Of a DNA stretch of 64,000 nucleotides, positions 1 through 11,880 are shown piece by piece. A program made the translations under genes and the position numbers. The stretch comes from Conus ventricosus. Taxonomy: Eukaryota; Mollusca; Gastropoda; Neogastropoda; Conidae. Position 1 is the stretch's first letter; each line of letters opens with the position of its first letter. The notes below the pieces were generated by a model, which saw only the letters and a list, made by a program, of their open reading frames with translations, did not search any database and had not been told where the DNA came from. The stretch is taken from the NCBI GenBank assembly GCA_018398815.1, contig CM031604.1, forward strand, positions 61,879,968-61,943,967, given 5' to 3'.

Positions 1-1111
1 CACTGAATTTAAAAACAACCCAGAATGTATAAATTAATGAAATCCAAACTTCAGAAACTAGGACAAATTTCAATCACATCACATGCAACCAAGTCATTAT
101 TTCAGGCCTTTTTTTTCACTTGAATCAGTTTTACACTGGAAATCATAGGTTTTCTATTTCCATTTCCCTGCCACACACGATTTTTTCAGAGCTGCCGCAC
201 TCACAGCAAAGAAAAAAGTACTTTGCAACAAACAAACAAACCAACAACAAAAAAAGCCCCATAACTGCATACACACCTACATTCAGTAATTCCCAAATTA
301 ACAGTAAAAAAAAAAAAGCAATTGACAATTATAATAAAACTAAGTCCTGCTCAGGGTGCCACTTGATTTTATGCTCCCATATTACAAAAATGAATTTACA
401 AAAATAATTGAATACATAACAGCCCCATATCGATGCATAAGGGGGCCACCTTGGTAAACAGACCCTGCAGAATGGTCCACTCTGGACAGTGTTTAAGTCC
501 TTCATACGCTATGCATTTAAGAAACACAAACAGATCAAAGCACCAAAATGCAAAAAAAAAATTGTGTTACGACAAATTAAACTTCCTACAACACTAATCA
601 TGAATATAATAAGAAACAAGTGTCAATAAAGTCACTTGAATAGTGTGCACTCTATCTGTTGCTCCAGATCAAGGCCTCTCTTTTCAACAATGTATAATCT
701 CTGTCGTGCCCATTACACTGAGCTCAGTCTTGTCAGTTCTGCCTGTCATTACCTTATCAAACATGCCACCCCAAAATTACTCTAATGCCTGTGTGTTCTC
801 AGCTTGATTAGTACAACTGTCTTCTTGCAGGCCAGCTTACACTATTTACTCTTAAAACTTTAAGAAGTTCCAAACATGCAACAAACACTTCTATTATGGA
901 AACAAACATTTATGTATAATATGTATCTATCTATCTATACATTTTAGCCCTCTGCTAAAGTGTATTGAATGGTTTTAAGTTGACAAAACGAATCAATCAG
1001 ATATTATTACTGCATGTCAACATTCTGAATTTCACCAATTCTGCTCATCCTGTCTATCTCATCTCCTCCAAACATACATAGTGTTTAGTGATCTTCATTC
1101 TGTGCCAACTC
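1..1111. other. Non-coding AT-rich sequence
   Basis: No reading frame here resembles a protein and no splice-bounded exon was found. It contains A-rich and T-rich runs and a short (TATC)n stretch near 923-940. It could be intron or 3' UTR of a minus-strand gene, but nothing proves that. Confidence 0.5.
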
Positions 1112-1179
1112 AGATAAGATAAGATAAGATAATGTTGCTTATAGCTCAGCCGACCGCAAAGGGCCACATCAGGGCTGTC
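1112..1179 (-). repeat. Truncated retroposon 3' end, (TTATC)n-tailed family
   Basis: Read on the minus strand this runs from a CAGCCCTGATGTGGCC start through GCTATAAGCAACATT into a (TTATC)n-type tail. The same unit recurs at 4025, 7213, 14608, 18998 and 21736. The tail at one end, and target duplications at other copies, indicate retroposition with 5' truncation. No clear duplication is visible at this copy. Confidence 0.75.
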
Positions 1180-2647
1180 AGTGGTAGGATGATGGAGGGA
1201 TATACACTCAGATGTTTCGGTTGTCCTAAAAATAAAATTTTAAAAATCAAACAAAACAACCAAAAAGTCTAAACAACACTCTTTTCCTGTCTGGCGCCTT
1301 ACACTTCAAAATGCTCTTGTAACTAACTTCCTCGCTGTGTCCAACATTCTGCACCTGTTACCTTTCAAAACATCTGAGTTTTTCTCATTTTCAACACCTG
1401 TGTACCTCGGTATTTGCAGGCACTTAAAATTCCAACTTTGCTCACTCCTTTTCTGAGTGCTTGTGCATCTCACTTGTCTGAGAGTGAAAATGTCCATGAC
1501 GGCGAACTCTAGACCCTTCCAGCATTTTTAAAACAAAAATATTCAATTCTGTTTAATTCATGGCCTTGAAAATTCTTGCAGGGGACGTGATTATCCCCTA
1601 GTTTTTTTTAGGAAAGGGCATGAAAACACTTTGCTCTGAGATGGATCTTACACTGTGTATTGAAGTTTTCGTGGCAGCTGAGAGAGAAAAATACTGTAAA
1701 GAGCGCACTGAAGTGAGTGGGATCTTACACTGCATATTAAGTTTTCATGAAAGTTGAAAGAAATGTACTGTAAAGAGTGCACTGAAATGAGTAATAGGAT
1801 GAGTGATAGTATTTACATAACATTCACTCAAAAATAATAATAGTCCTGAAAAAAAGCTTTCTAATTTTGTCCCCACTTCTTCCATTTTCATTTGCTGTCA
1901 TATTTTTGCTCAAAGCAATTTTCATGCTTAAAAAGAATGGAAAAAAAGACAAGAGTGAGCGAGAGAGGGAGAAAAAGAGAGAGGCTGAGAGAGAGAGAAG
2001 AAAACTGAACACATCTCCCATTACAGTCTCTGACTCCGACTCCGAGTCTAGACATAAGTTAAAATTAATAATCAAAATAGAATTAATCACACCAGTTTTA
2101 AAAAGTAACATACCAGTTTATAAAGTAATATGTCAGAATGCGGCAAATCTCAATTACATTCTGTGAATTGTTGAAAAATAAAACAACATTTACTTGGAAT
2201 CTTGTTCTGAACATCTTTTGTTTGTATGTTCGTGTTACAGACAGTGAGGTATTCACCCCCTCATAGTTCTAGAGTGTGTAGGGCTCAACATACCCACCTG
2301 TCTGATTGTAACAACTTAATCTTCTGGCAGTCAAGTGGAAAGTCTCCCTTCACTTGTCCGTAGGGCAACCAATTTTGATTGAGTCAATAAAATCAGGGCT
2401 AACAAGTATGCTTCAGTTCAAACCGATCACACTTCCCTCTTTCCTGTTTCACTATCACACCTTCACTTCTACCTCCCCCCCCCATCCCCCCCAATCTCCC
2501 CCTACCCTCCGGCTGGTCTATAGATACATAAAAGTAAACATGTTAGCAGCATACAGGACTTATGCATGGTCAGCATGGAAATGATTGAGCTACTCCTTGA
2601 TAATAATCATTTGCTTTAAATAGATATATATATGGATTTATTTTGGA
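1180..2647. other. Non-coding sequence
   Basis: I see no convincing exon. A purine-rich stretch (1945-2010) and a C-rich stretch (2475-2510) produce low-complexity open frames on both strands. Neither has the composition of a real protein. Confidence 0.5.
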
Positions 2648-2669
2648 ATGTGTGTGTGTGTGTGTGTGT

Positions 2670-2703
<34 letters not shown>
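2648..2703. repeat. (GT)n microsatellite
   Basis: A nearly pure GT tract with one interruption (GG) near 2669. Confidence 0.95.
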
Positions 2704-2704
<1 letters not shown>

Positions 2705-4024
2705 ATGCAAATACATTGTCTAGGACTAGGACTACATTAAAGGCATACATGTATGGATGTTGTTTTTCCTTCTTATTTTATGACTTAAAAGTTAAAGGCA
2801 GATAAGTTATCAACACAGAAAAAAGATGGGCCCTCAAGAGAGAGCAGAACCCCATCAACATTAACGGAACCTTAGATCTGCCCTTGGAACCAGGTCAAGA
2901 GTGAAAACAAGTTTCTATTAGGGGAAGTAACTGCTGTTTCAGACTGAAGTAGTTACCCCACCCTACCTCCTTTTAACACAATATTTACCCCCCAAATCAT
3001 CAAATTTTCTATCAAGGGATGGTGTGTTTGTTCTGCATTTTTGCTACTGAAAAAGCAAGGTCTGGAAAAATGATTACAGCATTCAAAAAGGGCTATATCT
3101 CCTTGGCTGCAGTACATGACAATGAGTCACACATTGTTACAAAATATACCATGTTTCCTAAAAAAAAAAGAAAACAAAACAAAACAAAATAAAAAACAAC
3201 AACAACCCAACTATGATCTACTGACCTGTCAGAAGTGCTAGGTGCTTAACTGTACGAAAAGGAAGATGTTCTGGGCAACTCCCTTTAAACCAAGCTCCTA
3301 GATTCCATAACATGATACGGACATTATAAACAATGTATTGTAAGCCTTCCTCTTGCATTGTAACTTGTACTGTAGTACTTGTACTGCATTAGTCTGGACA
3401 TTCACTGACAGCTGTTCAATAAATGGGACTGGCAACTGGATTTTGTAAGATAGATAGGTACAGTAAAAGTGCTACCATCTGTGCACAATAGGGACCATTT
3501 CAAAATGTGTACAAGTATGCAGAGTTCCCTTCAAAATGTGCTGAGAATCACAAATATTAAACATTAAAAAAATGCAATAAAAACAAGCTAAGCTATACAC
3601 TACTTGAAAACTTGCACATTTGAGGAAAACAAGTTACTTTGAAGATGGGCATCAATTCATAATGTGTACAGTAACTTCAGTGTTCATCTTCAGCGGATAG
3701 TTTGCAATAATCTTATCAATAATATGAACAGGATCTGAATCCGCTGTTTGATCCATGGGCGAGTAACTGCCGGTATGGACTGAAGAAGATGTTTATTGTC
3801 AATCTAATCATGTTCAACAGGCCTTGATCCTTCATTTCAACCAGATTCATATCATGGATTAACATTTAAACATTTAATGGGGCTGCCCCTGGGCCATTTT
3901 CTATCTTTTGACTAAGTTCCATTAGATAGTGTCAGTAGTTTTTTTGCATAATCTTAATATATAAAGGGAAAAAAAAAACAAAAAAACAAAGCAACAGACA
4001 GGGCAAAGGCATTAACTGAGCTAC
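2704..4024. other. Non-coding sequence
   Basis: Unique-looking AT-rich DNA with scattered A-runs (for example 3161-3200). No supported gene, RNA gene or recognisable repeat. Confidence 0.5.
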
Positions 4025-4132
4025 AAGATAAGATAAGATAATGTTGCTTATAGCCCAGATAAGATAATGTTGCTTATAGCCCAGCCGACCGCAAAGGGCC
4101 ACATCAGGGCTGTCACCACGTTAAAATCAACT
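4025..4132 (-). repeat. Retroposon 3' end with a partly duplicated tail
   Basis: This is the same family as 1112-1179, including the longer 5' segment (GTTGATTTTAACGTGGTGAC on minus) that is also present at 21736-21816. The distal 26-27 bases (GATAAGATAATG...TAGCCCA on plus) occur twice in tandem. No target duplication is evident. Confidence 0.75.
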
Positions 4133-5157
4133 CACCAGTCATAAAAAAACAAAAAACAAAACCAACTTTCACACATCTCGTTAAATGACATCGTCTACAA
4201 ACGCCAGCCGACCGGAGAGCTCTACAAATACTGCTCTCCCCACAAAAAAAGAAAAAAAGAAGAACAAGAAAATAAGGAGTACAAAAATAGTGAATTTTCA
4301 TCTGAAACCGGTGTGAGTCAGACAAGCTATATATTATATAAAACACATGTATACATGACATAATTAACAGGTCAATAAATTCTTCATAACAAATGAAGCC
4401 ATAAAATGAATGACAATAACCACTGAAAACAACCGACAGATGTGATGCCAGAGCTCCAAAGTGCCAACTGTCAAAGTTCACAAGCAGCGGCTCCGACAAC
4501 CCTCCCGTCATTCTGGAATTGATCACCCTCACACAATGATGTCACTTTGGCCTGGATAACTACACACACACCACAGCCAAGCCTTCCTCTTTTGACATTT
4601 TGGGGTCTTTGCTGCGTTTTTCCTTCTGTTCTTTTTTTCCCTTCTCCCCTGTTCTTCTGGGTTTAATAATTGATCGTTTTAAATTGCTCCAACCTTCCCG
4701 TCCTTACAGTCAACTGGCAAGGAAAGGTGAATGTCATTTTGTAATGATTTAGTAACTCTTTCATGTCATACTAGTGCAACATCCTGGATCAAGTGACAAC
4801 AGTCTGACTCACATACAGCACCGCCAATATTAGGCACAATAAGCAAATTATCCGCCGCTTCCTGTGTGTCTTCGCTGTCTGCTCAAATGGGTTGCATCCA
4901 TCAAAAGCAACATTGAGAGATCATGGACATCACAGAGCTGTTAGGGGAAACCAGTGTTTGCAAGCTACAATCTCTGCATAAAAATTTTAGGATTGAGACA
5001 TTATGAGCACTATTTTTCATCTACTAACATTCAACTGTATAACACATACATTTACATGCTTTTCAACACAAGCACACATGCATCAAGCATCCACTGTCAT
5101 GTCAAAAGTAATCAAGGCTTATATTTGATTTTTTTTCAATTTTTTTTCTTTTTTTTT
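4133..5157. other. Non-coding sequence
   Basis: A 139-codon open frame on the minus strand (4113-4532) overlaps the retroposon and has hydrophobic, low-complexity content. I do not accept it as a gene. The rest is AT-rich and unremarkable. Confidence 0.5.
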
Positions 5158-5500
<343 letters not shown>

Positions 5501-5638
5501 TTAGTGTGGTTAAAAAACCTATTTTAACAATATAAAATCAGAGTTAAAAAAGCCACTCAGAACGTTAAAAGTGCTCAACCATGTAGGGAGCGACATACCA
5601 GTTTAAAATAGGATTTTAAAATGGAAGAATTAAAAACC

Positions 5639-5673
5639 TACAAACTTGTTTCAAGCTAAAACGCTCTCCTCAG
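5639..5673 (-). ncRNA. Hammerhead-ribozyme-like core, mirror copy
   Basis: The exact mirror image of the plus-strand motif at 5680-5714, produced by the palindrome. It has the same strengths and doubts. Confidence 0.35.
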
Positions 5674-5679
5674 GATATC

Positions 5680-5714
5680 CTGAGGAGAGCGTTTTAGCTT
5701 GAAACAAGTTTGTA
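5680..5714 (+). ncRNA. Hammerhead-ribozyme-like core in palindrome arm
   Basis: The order matches a hammerhead: CTGAGGA (CUGANGA box), a stem II hairpin GAGC/GCTT with a TTTTA-type loop, then GAAA, then a short ACA/TGT stem III, and A at the cleavage position. The flank ATC before the core can pair with GGT after it (short stem I). This is pattern reading only; activity is not shown. Similar cores sit at 11.2, 13.2, 14.7 and 18.4 kb. Confidence 0.35.
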
Positions 5715-5758
5715 GGTTTTTAATTCTTCCATTTTAAAATCCTATTTTAAACTGGTAT

Positions 5759-6249
5759 ATATATATACACACATACATATATTTAAAAAGCAGTGAACTG
5801 GACTTCAAATAAATTCCAAATGTTTTTTCAGGTAGGCTTTTAAGTACTGAATTTTGCAGTGGTCACGATGCTTATAGGAAGTTATTCTAAGTGTTCACAC
5901 CTCATGTAAATCAAACATAAGCAAACAAAACATAACAAAACGAAAAAAGGAAAGAAAAAAGATGGAGGAAAAGAGTGAGCAAACAACCTGAAGTTGGACG
6001 CAAGTTTCTTAGAACAACTAAATCATGGGTCAGACTGGGCGGCCCGCCCCTGGTTCTAGAGAAACCTTAGAATGCAGACCAGTTCCACACTTCCTCCCCA
6101 TCATATTTATCATATCCTTTCAGCACTCTGTTTCCTCAGCCTTATAACACTCCTAACTCTTTTTTAACTTTTTTCCTTGATCTAGGTCTCACACTATAAA
6201 TTATAATAGTATAACAATCTATCATGTGTCCCCTCCCCATCTCTCTCCT
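5759..6249. other. Non-coding sequence
   Basis: A short AT/CA microsatellite tail (5757-5782), then unique AT-rich DNA. No gene seen. Confidence 0.5.
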
Positions 6250-6410
6250 ACAGGCACACCCACACCCACACACTCATAGTCATAAGCACACGCATGCACA
6301 CACACACACGCACACACATACACACACATGCATGCAAGAGTGTGCGTGCACACACACACACACACACGTACACAAACAAACAAACACACTCACTCAAACA
6401 CATACAAATA
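6250..6410. repeat. Imperfect (CA)n microsatellite
   Basis: CA dinucleotides with many ATG, GCG and AAA interruptions; the open frames in it are repeat artefacts. Confidence 0.9.
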
Positions 6411-6832
6411 CTGCCTAGTAGTAATCACGATGAACTAGAACTGACCGTAGTGGTTATTTCAATGTTCAGGATGGGGGTGGAATGGGGAAGGGTAGGTTGC
6501 TAATTTGTTGAGAGAAAAAAGACTCTCCTTTCCACTGTCTTTTTTCAGTATGACTTTTTACTTTACTGTCTTTTTCTCTTGTGTCTTGTCTCACAGCAAG
6601 TCCCAGTTCCAATTACCTCAGGGACAGTTGGCTTTAAAGGGAACACTGACACAGCTCAGAGTGTGAACACTGTCAAATTATAAACTGCATTTGGTTACAG
6701 TATACAGGCTCATGTCTGTCACACTGGCTTCTGCAAGTACAAATCATGCACTTCTGCAGTACAGAACATGCTAAATACGGTGGACTGAAGACACTGTTGA
6801 TTATCCAAATGTGCGACAATTTCAAATTTATT

Positions 6833-6857
6833 CTTACACACACACACACACACACAT

Positions 6858-6909
<52 letters not shown>

Positions 6910-6921
6910 CACACACACAAC
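6833..6921. repeat. (CA)n microsatellite
   Basis: A long CA tract with a TG interruption near 6857 and a lone AA break near 6909. Confidence 0.95.
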
Positions 6922-7212
6922 TATTTCAGTCACCAGTTAGCTGTCACCTCAGTTAAAATTAAACGAAAATGAAATAAAATTTTACAGTTAAAGTAATTCA
7001 AACCAGATCAATCACTTCTTTAAAAAAATGACTTTACTGAATAAACCATCAGGAAGTAATAAAGAAATCAGACTAGGAATGCGTGACATGACCCCATGCA
7101 TGCAAGCACACACATGTGGAAGCACACAGGTACACACATCACACGGTTATACACATACATTATGCATACAAGTACACATACAGTGACATACATGCTCTTA
7201 TTCATACAGTAA

Positions 7213-7267
7213 GATAAGATAATGTTGCTTATAGCCCAGCCAACCGCAAAGGGCCACATCAGGGCTG
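7213..7267 (-). repeat. 55-bp retroposon insertion with 13-bp target duplication
   Basis: The insert runs, on the minus strand, from CAGCCCTGATGTGGCC to ...AACATTATCTTATC. It is flanked by identical 13-mers ATTCATACAGTAA at 7200-7212 and 7268-7280. The duplication shows that the short piece was itself the inserted unit, a heavily 5'-truncated copy of the (TTATC)n-tailed family. Confidence 0.9.
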
Positions 7268-7525
7268 ATTCATACAGTAACACATGTAATGATGTATATT
7301 CAAACATCTGGCAAAGAAAAGAGATTCCAATGCATTTTTTGTTTATAAAATAAACTGGCTTTTATTTTTCTGCATGCTGATCAGTGTCATTAACAAAAAT
7401 TCACATGAAAAGATCACTCAGGAGGTGAACTACAACTGTTGCCAATCTACTGAAATTTAATTACTACCCATCTAACATCTTTTCACATTGAAATTCAAAG
7501 CAAACCAGAAAGATTCTGTACTTAC

Positions 7526-8453
7526 TGCAAATCTCTCCTTGAAAACATTTGGCCGGACTCCTTCCGTGAAATGGTTATGATCTTTCTTAGTGTCAGTGGC
7601 ACTTTTCTTGCGGTTACTGTTGGAAGAAATGTGCTGGTACTCCGACAGGCAGGTGTGAGGATGCGAAGCGGAGCTCCCAGACATGGAATTGACCTTGTGC
7701 GGCAACTGGGAAGGACTAGGATGGCGCACGTCTTCATCACTGTCACTGGAGTAGTCACTGCGCCGGTACTTGTAGCGGTTGTAGCTGCTTTTGGAGAAAT
7801 GCCCCCAGGAACTGACTCCCCGAGGCACACTGGACACTTCATGGGAAACAGTATTAGGGGTGGTGCGTGTGTTATTGCACACCGTTCGGCTCTGGGCGGG
7901 TGGATAGGTGAAGTCCTGAATGTTGCCATTGACAACATTGCTATAAATACTGATCGTGGTTGAGGGGCTGGGTGGTGTGCTGGGACAGGTGGTGGATTTG
8001 GCTATACTGTTGCTGGTGGGCCAGATTCTCAACAAACTCCCCCCCTGCTGGGTAGGAGCAGGAACGCAGTGTCACTGGAGTCTCTTCCGGATCATTGTTC
8101 TCCCCAAAAGCAAAAGAAGCAGCAGGAGTAAGTGGGTTGTGGTCTTCCATGGATGAGGAACTGGCCAAGTAGGGGTTGGACGATAACTGCCGCACTACAA
8201 GTCTCCGCCGGGGCTTGGGACCACAGTCATCCCCACCCTCCCCCTTCCTCACTTTGCCACTGCTCCCCATTTCTTCGTTTTCACCGTTTGTGGTTTTACC
8301 GTTGGTGAGGGAGGAGGAGGTTCTGGAGTGCTGGGGACAGTCGCTGCCAGGGGAGGTGGAGAGACTCATGTCTGACACCCCTTCACTCAGGTCACTGGCT
8401 GACGGACTGGACAGCGACAGCCCCCACAGGCGGAACAGATCCTGCTCGCTCAT
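7526..8453 (-). CDS. Coding exon of an unrecognised Ser-rich protein; one frame conflict
   Basis: I do not recognise the family. The ATG at 8453 (MSEQDLFRLWGLS...) follows an in-frame stop, so it is the likely start. The N-terminal part is rich in Ser, Pro and Gly with an Arg-rich patch (KPRRRLVVRQLSSNPYL) and looks disordered. The C-terminal part has a Tyr/Asp/Ser segment (SDYSSDSDEDV) and His/Asn-rich runs. The exon ends at 7526 with a donor reading GCA|GTAAGTAC on the minus strand. The two halves lie in different frames. The upstream frame stops at 7941 and the downstream frame is open across 7526-8056, so a one-base difference falls between about 7941 and 8056. The 7-base C run (plus strand) at 8039-8045 is the likeliest place. 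A possible acceptor (TTCTAATTTAG on minus) lies near 8492, making 8454-8491 5' UTR. Later exons would lie below 7500, and none was found. Confidence 0.6.
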
Positions 8454-8491
8454 CAACCTTCATGCAGGATCTCACTATGAGCTGGTACTAA

Positions 8492-9454
8492 ATTAGAATG
8501 TGCCATCGTGCACATATCTTTTACATTGTCTCTGTCTGTTGTTGCTTACGGTGTCGCTGAATCCCCTGATCCTTGCCAAACAACACATGAAACAGCTTTC
8601 CACAGGCAAGCAACAATCACACTCCAGATGCTGCAAAATCAATCAAGACTGTCAAGACTGATGGTTCTGCTACGCTGGGTCATCTTTGTGGGTGTGTCTC
8701 TGATGGCCTGACATTTTGTGACAAGGTTCTGTACTTCCGATCCTGTAGGACAAAAACACCAAAAAAATAGACGAGGTGACAGATGAAACTCATGTCTGGG
8801 AAATCACAGAGTAATTGTCTGTTGCTCTTAATTGTTTTCTTTTGTAATTACTTGTTCTTTCACCTTTAGCTGTGTGAGCATAAAGAAGATAAAGGTGTTT
8901 TCTTAAAATGTGGAAACTATGGTAATCTAATGTTGGTTATAATATTAGTATGAAAAATGCAGAAGAAAAAGATGGACAGGGAGACACAGAGCTGACAAAG
9001 ATTGAGATATAAGACAAGAACAGGAAGTTCAATGGTCACTTGCTATTGTTGCTGACGATATCAGTTTCTTATTTTGTTTATCATGTTTCTGATAGCAATT
9101 TTCATGAAAACAAGTTCAATAAAAGTACACATAAGTAAGAAATAACTGCTCTTCTTTGCTTAACTGTTCCTGTTGTATGTGTATTCCTGAATACGAGTTA
9201 AGTCATAATGTCATTTGAATGAGCCATGAGTAGGTCTCTGCAATGTGTGCTAATCAAGTATTTGATAGCATTATCATTATTATGAAAAACATAAAGAAAT
9301 ATTTGTTATCCTTATCATTAGTATGAAAAATAAAAACAACGCTGAATTGTCTTAAAGATAACATCTTACTCTCATCCATCTTAAACCTCCGTTCTTTATA
9401 AACTAGTGGACAAATTTTCATACTTGTGTAAATGATTTTTTTTTTCTATCTGCA

Positions 9455-9458
<4 letters not shown>
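8492..9458. other. Non-coding, probable intron or upstream flank
   Basis: AT-rich with no supported exon. It probably belongs to the 5' intron or upstream flank of the minus-strand gene ending at 8453. Confidence 0.4.
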
Positions 9459-9527
<69 letters not shown>

Positions 9528-9537
9528 GTGCGTGCGA
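9459..9537. repeat. (GT)n microsatellite
   Basis: A pure GT run of about 64 bases, then GTGCGTGTGTGCG variants. Confidence 0.95.
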
Positions 9538-9901
9538 GTTCTGGCAATTGCAAGTGTATATTTGTACATGACAGAGATGGAGGGAAGGGAGATAAAGAAT
9601 GAAATAGGGAATGTGAAGGGAAGAGAGAACTCAGAGGCAACCAACTTGTATGCAAAGGAGGTATGAAGGGGAGATAGAGCTCCGTGGCCATTAACTTGTA
9701 TGCAAAGGAGGTATACAAAAATTTTTTGAAAAGTGAGGCAAGAACCTGCAAAGAAGAGAGAATCTATGACTGTAACTAAAACTGGTTTAGCAAACAACAG
9801 AGCCATTGCTTTATGGTATTTCGAAATTACTTATTCCTTGTTATTTTGAACAACAACAACAACAAACAAACAAAAAAAACAGAAACCAAAACCAAAGAAC
9901 A

Positions 9902-9950
<49 letters not shown>

Positions 9951-10008
9951 ACCACACACACACACCACGCAAACACACACACACACAAACACACACACCA
10001 ACAAAAAG
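9902..10008. repeat. (CA)n microsatellite
   Basis: CA tract with CCACCACAC and AAACAC interruptions, preceded by an A-rich (CAA)n/(CAAA)n stretch at 9850-9890. Confidence 0.95.
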
Positions 10009-10339
10009 ACAACAAAATCAGATTTCCTGATGCTGTTTCTTCTTTTCTCTTTTTCAAGACATGATAAAATATGAATATTGCTACTGAACATGAAACAAAT
10101 CTGCTTTCGTTTTCTGACAATCATGCCAATTATGTGTAATTGTCTATGCTTCTAAAACAGATGGTATTCTTCTGTACTTGCTTGGAATACATTACAAAAA
10201 GGACACAAGTTAGAAGTTTCTGTTTACCTTTTTATACATGTTCATATTACATAAACTTACAATAATTTGTACCAAAGGAATTTAATTATTGTAATGGCTC
10301 ACAAGTGATTTTTTGGTTGCAACAATTGACTTGGGGGGT

Positions 10340-10460
10340 GGTGAGAGGGTAGAGGAAAGAGACAGACTGACAGAGACAGACAGACAAAAAGGCAGACAGA
10401 CAGAAAGACTGTCAGACAGAAAAACACAGACAGACAGAGAGAGGGTGAGAAAGTTCAATG
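10340..10460. repeat. (CAGA)n-like degenerate microsatellite
   Basis: Repeated CAGA/GACAGA tetramers with many substitutions. The matching open frame on the minus strand is low complexity. Confidence 0.8.
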
Positions 10461-10683
10461 TACCAATAGTAATGTAAGGATCGATATAAAGAGAGAGGGA
10501 GAGCTTGCATGATCTTTTATTCTTGTTTTGCATGCTTTGGCATTGTACAGAACAGACAGCTTGTACTGTGGATGAGGTGCTACAATTAAAAAAAAAAAAT
10601 CTCCATTTATAATGTGTATCCTGCATCCTCTGAATTCAAGATTGGTTTCAAAGTCAGAATATGATAATGAATATTACTGCTGT

Positions 10684-11082
10684 TCTTTTCTTTCTTTCTG
10701 CGTACGCAGGCTGATACTCCTGCGGACACTGCCTGTATAGACAGGCAGTGGAGTTTTGTGTGTATGACCGTTTTTATCCCGCCATTCAGGCAGCCATACT
10801 CCATCTTCGGGGAAGGTGCATGCTATGTGTAACGTGTCATCCATACCAACGGCCAACATGGCTTCTCTTCCGAAAGTTGGTGATGGGATTTTACGTGTGT
10901 GCAAGATGTTGTGCGTGCGTTCACACACGGAACTCGGTTTATAGTCTCATTCGAAGGACTGTATGGGGAATGGAGTCAGAACCAATGTTAACTCCGAGGG
11001 AAAAATCCCCCTGTACGAAATTCAAATCCGCAACCCAGGATCACGAGTCCGGCGCTCTACCAACTGAGCTATTCCGGCCCCC
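10684..11082 (-). repeat. Complete tRNA-derived SINE with 14-bp target duplications
   Basis: On the minus strand it begins with a tRNA-like head (GCCGGAATAGCTCAGTTGG, then GTAGAGCGCCGGACTC) containing a good pol III A box. A degraded B box (GGATTTGAATTTC) follows. Then comes a body with GACTATAAACCGAG and the conserved GGAGTATGGCTGCC...GGCGGG...AAAACGGTCATACAC block, and it ends in a GAAA-rich tail. Identical 14-mers AATATTACTGCTGT flank it at 10670-10683 and 11083-11096. The same central block appears in fragments at 16030 and 25239. I know this SINE type from mollusc genomes; I assign no family name. Confidence 0.9.
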
Positions 11083-11140
11083 AATATTACTGCTGTGAGT
11101 TTTGTTCGCTTTGACTTTTCAAAACCTTACATCTTTAAAC

Positions 11141-11394
11141 TAAAATTTAGAAATAGAGTTTGTTTCTTACCGCCAATGACATTGACAAACAAAGCACATG
11201 ACAAGACACGATGCATTTCAACCACTTGGGTCTTCTTCAGGCGAAAAAATAAATCACATTTAACATTTGGGACAGTACAAACAAAGAACGAAAAACGAAA
11301 AAAAAGAAGAAAAATGTGACTCATCTGTTGTTGTCCATGTGGTGAAGAGAATAGCGGTTAGGCGGAAATGACATGGGGGATTATGGGAGAGGAA
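11141..11394 (-). repeat. Left arm of a spaced inverted repeat (hammerhead-bearing family)
   Basis: This is the reverse complement of 13054-13303 with only small differences, and about 1.66 kb separate the arms. The outer end is AAATTTAGAAATAGAG-type sequence; the inner end is GGGAGAGGAA and abuts a long poly-G block. A hammerhead-like core lies at 11210-11240. Inverted terminal repeats carrying such cores fit a Penelope-like or retrozyme-type element (inference). Confidence 0.85.
11210..11240 (-). ncRNA. Hammerhead-ribozyme-like core
   Basis: On minus: CTGAAGA, stem II GACC/GGTT with loop CAAGT, GAA, the self-complementary hexamer ATGCAT, then C. The flanking CGC before the core pairs with GTG after the cleavage position. 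Identical to the core at 13204-13234. Confidence 0.4.
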
Positions 11395-11718
11395 AGGGGG
11401 GGGGGGGGGGGGGGGGGGGTTGCGTAGGGGGAGGTGTGTGTGTGTGATATGATAGGGTTGTGCGTTAGTTTATTGGGATGGTGTGATATCTTTGTGATGG
11501 TTGTGGTAATGGTGGATTGATAATAATGGTAAGGGGGAAAAAGGGGGGGGGGGGGGGGGGGAACTGAGGAAAAAAAAAAAAAGGTTTAGGTGAATAAATA
11601 AATGATTTCATTGGGTGATGAAAGAGGTAGTGGTAGTTATGCGTGGGTAGTTGAGAAGGTGTGTGGGTAATGTTATGGAGGGAAGGGGATGGAAGATAAA
11701 TGGGTGATAAGGTATGAT

Positions 11719-11750
<32 letters not shown>

Positions 11751-11880
11751 GAGGTGGGGGAAAAAAAAAAGGGGTGGGGGAATGGGGGGGGAGGAGGGTA
11801 ATGTGTTAGGGGGGGGGGAAATGGTGGGGGGGAGGAGGGTAATGTGTTTGTGGGGGGGGGGGGGGAGGGGAAGGGGGGCA
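11395..11880. repeat. Poly-G and G-rich low-complexity block
   Basis: Several pure G runs (around 11396-11420, 11544-11561, 11720-11749, 11851-11865) are set in GGTGGG/AATGG sequence. All open frames here are Pro/Gly runs and not genes. Such density of G tracts could form quadruplexes, and is also a place where assemblies err. Confidence 0.9.

Larger units (their letters stand above)
5595..5758. repeat. Perfect 82-bp palindrome (fold-back unit)
   Basis: Bases 5595-5676 are an exact reverse complement of 5677-5758, with no spacer; the centre is GGAT|ATCC. All 82 positions match by direct comparison. Each arm carries, reading outward from the centre, a hammerhead-like core (see 5680-5714). The right side borders an AT microsatellite. 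Either a recent inverted duplication or an assembly fold-back could explain the perfect arms. Confidence 0.95.

Noticed and set aside
4113..4532. 139-codon open frame on the minus strand
   Set aside because: It runs into a retroposon copy, is hydrophobic and low in complexity, and has no recognisable domain or splice context.
7571..7963. Open frame of 130 codons on the plus strand
   Set aside because: It is antisense to the minus-strand exon, which has the better composition and an appropriate splice donor.
11020..11082. tRNA gene on the minus strand
   Set aside because: The B box is degraded and the sequence continues into a SINE body with target duplications, so it is a SINE head and not a functional tRNA. 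The tRNA-like heads at 13462 and 26862 were treated the same way.
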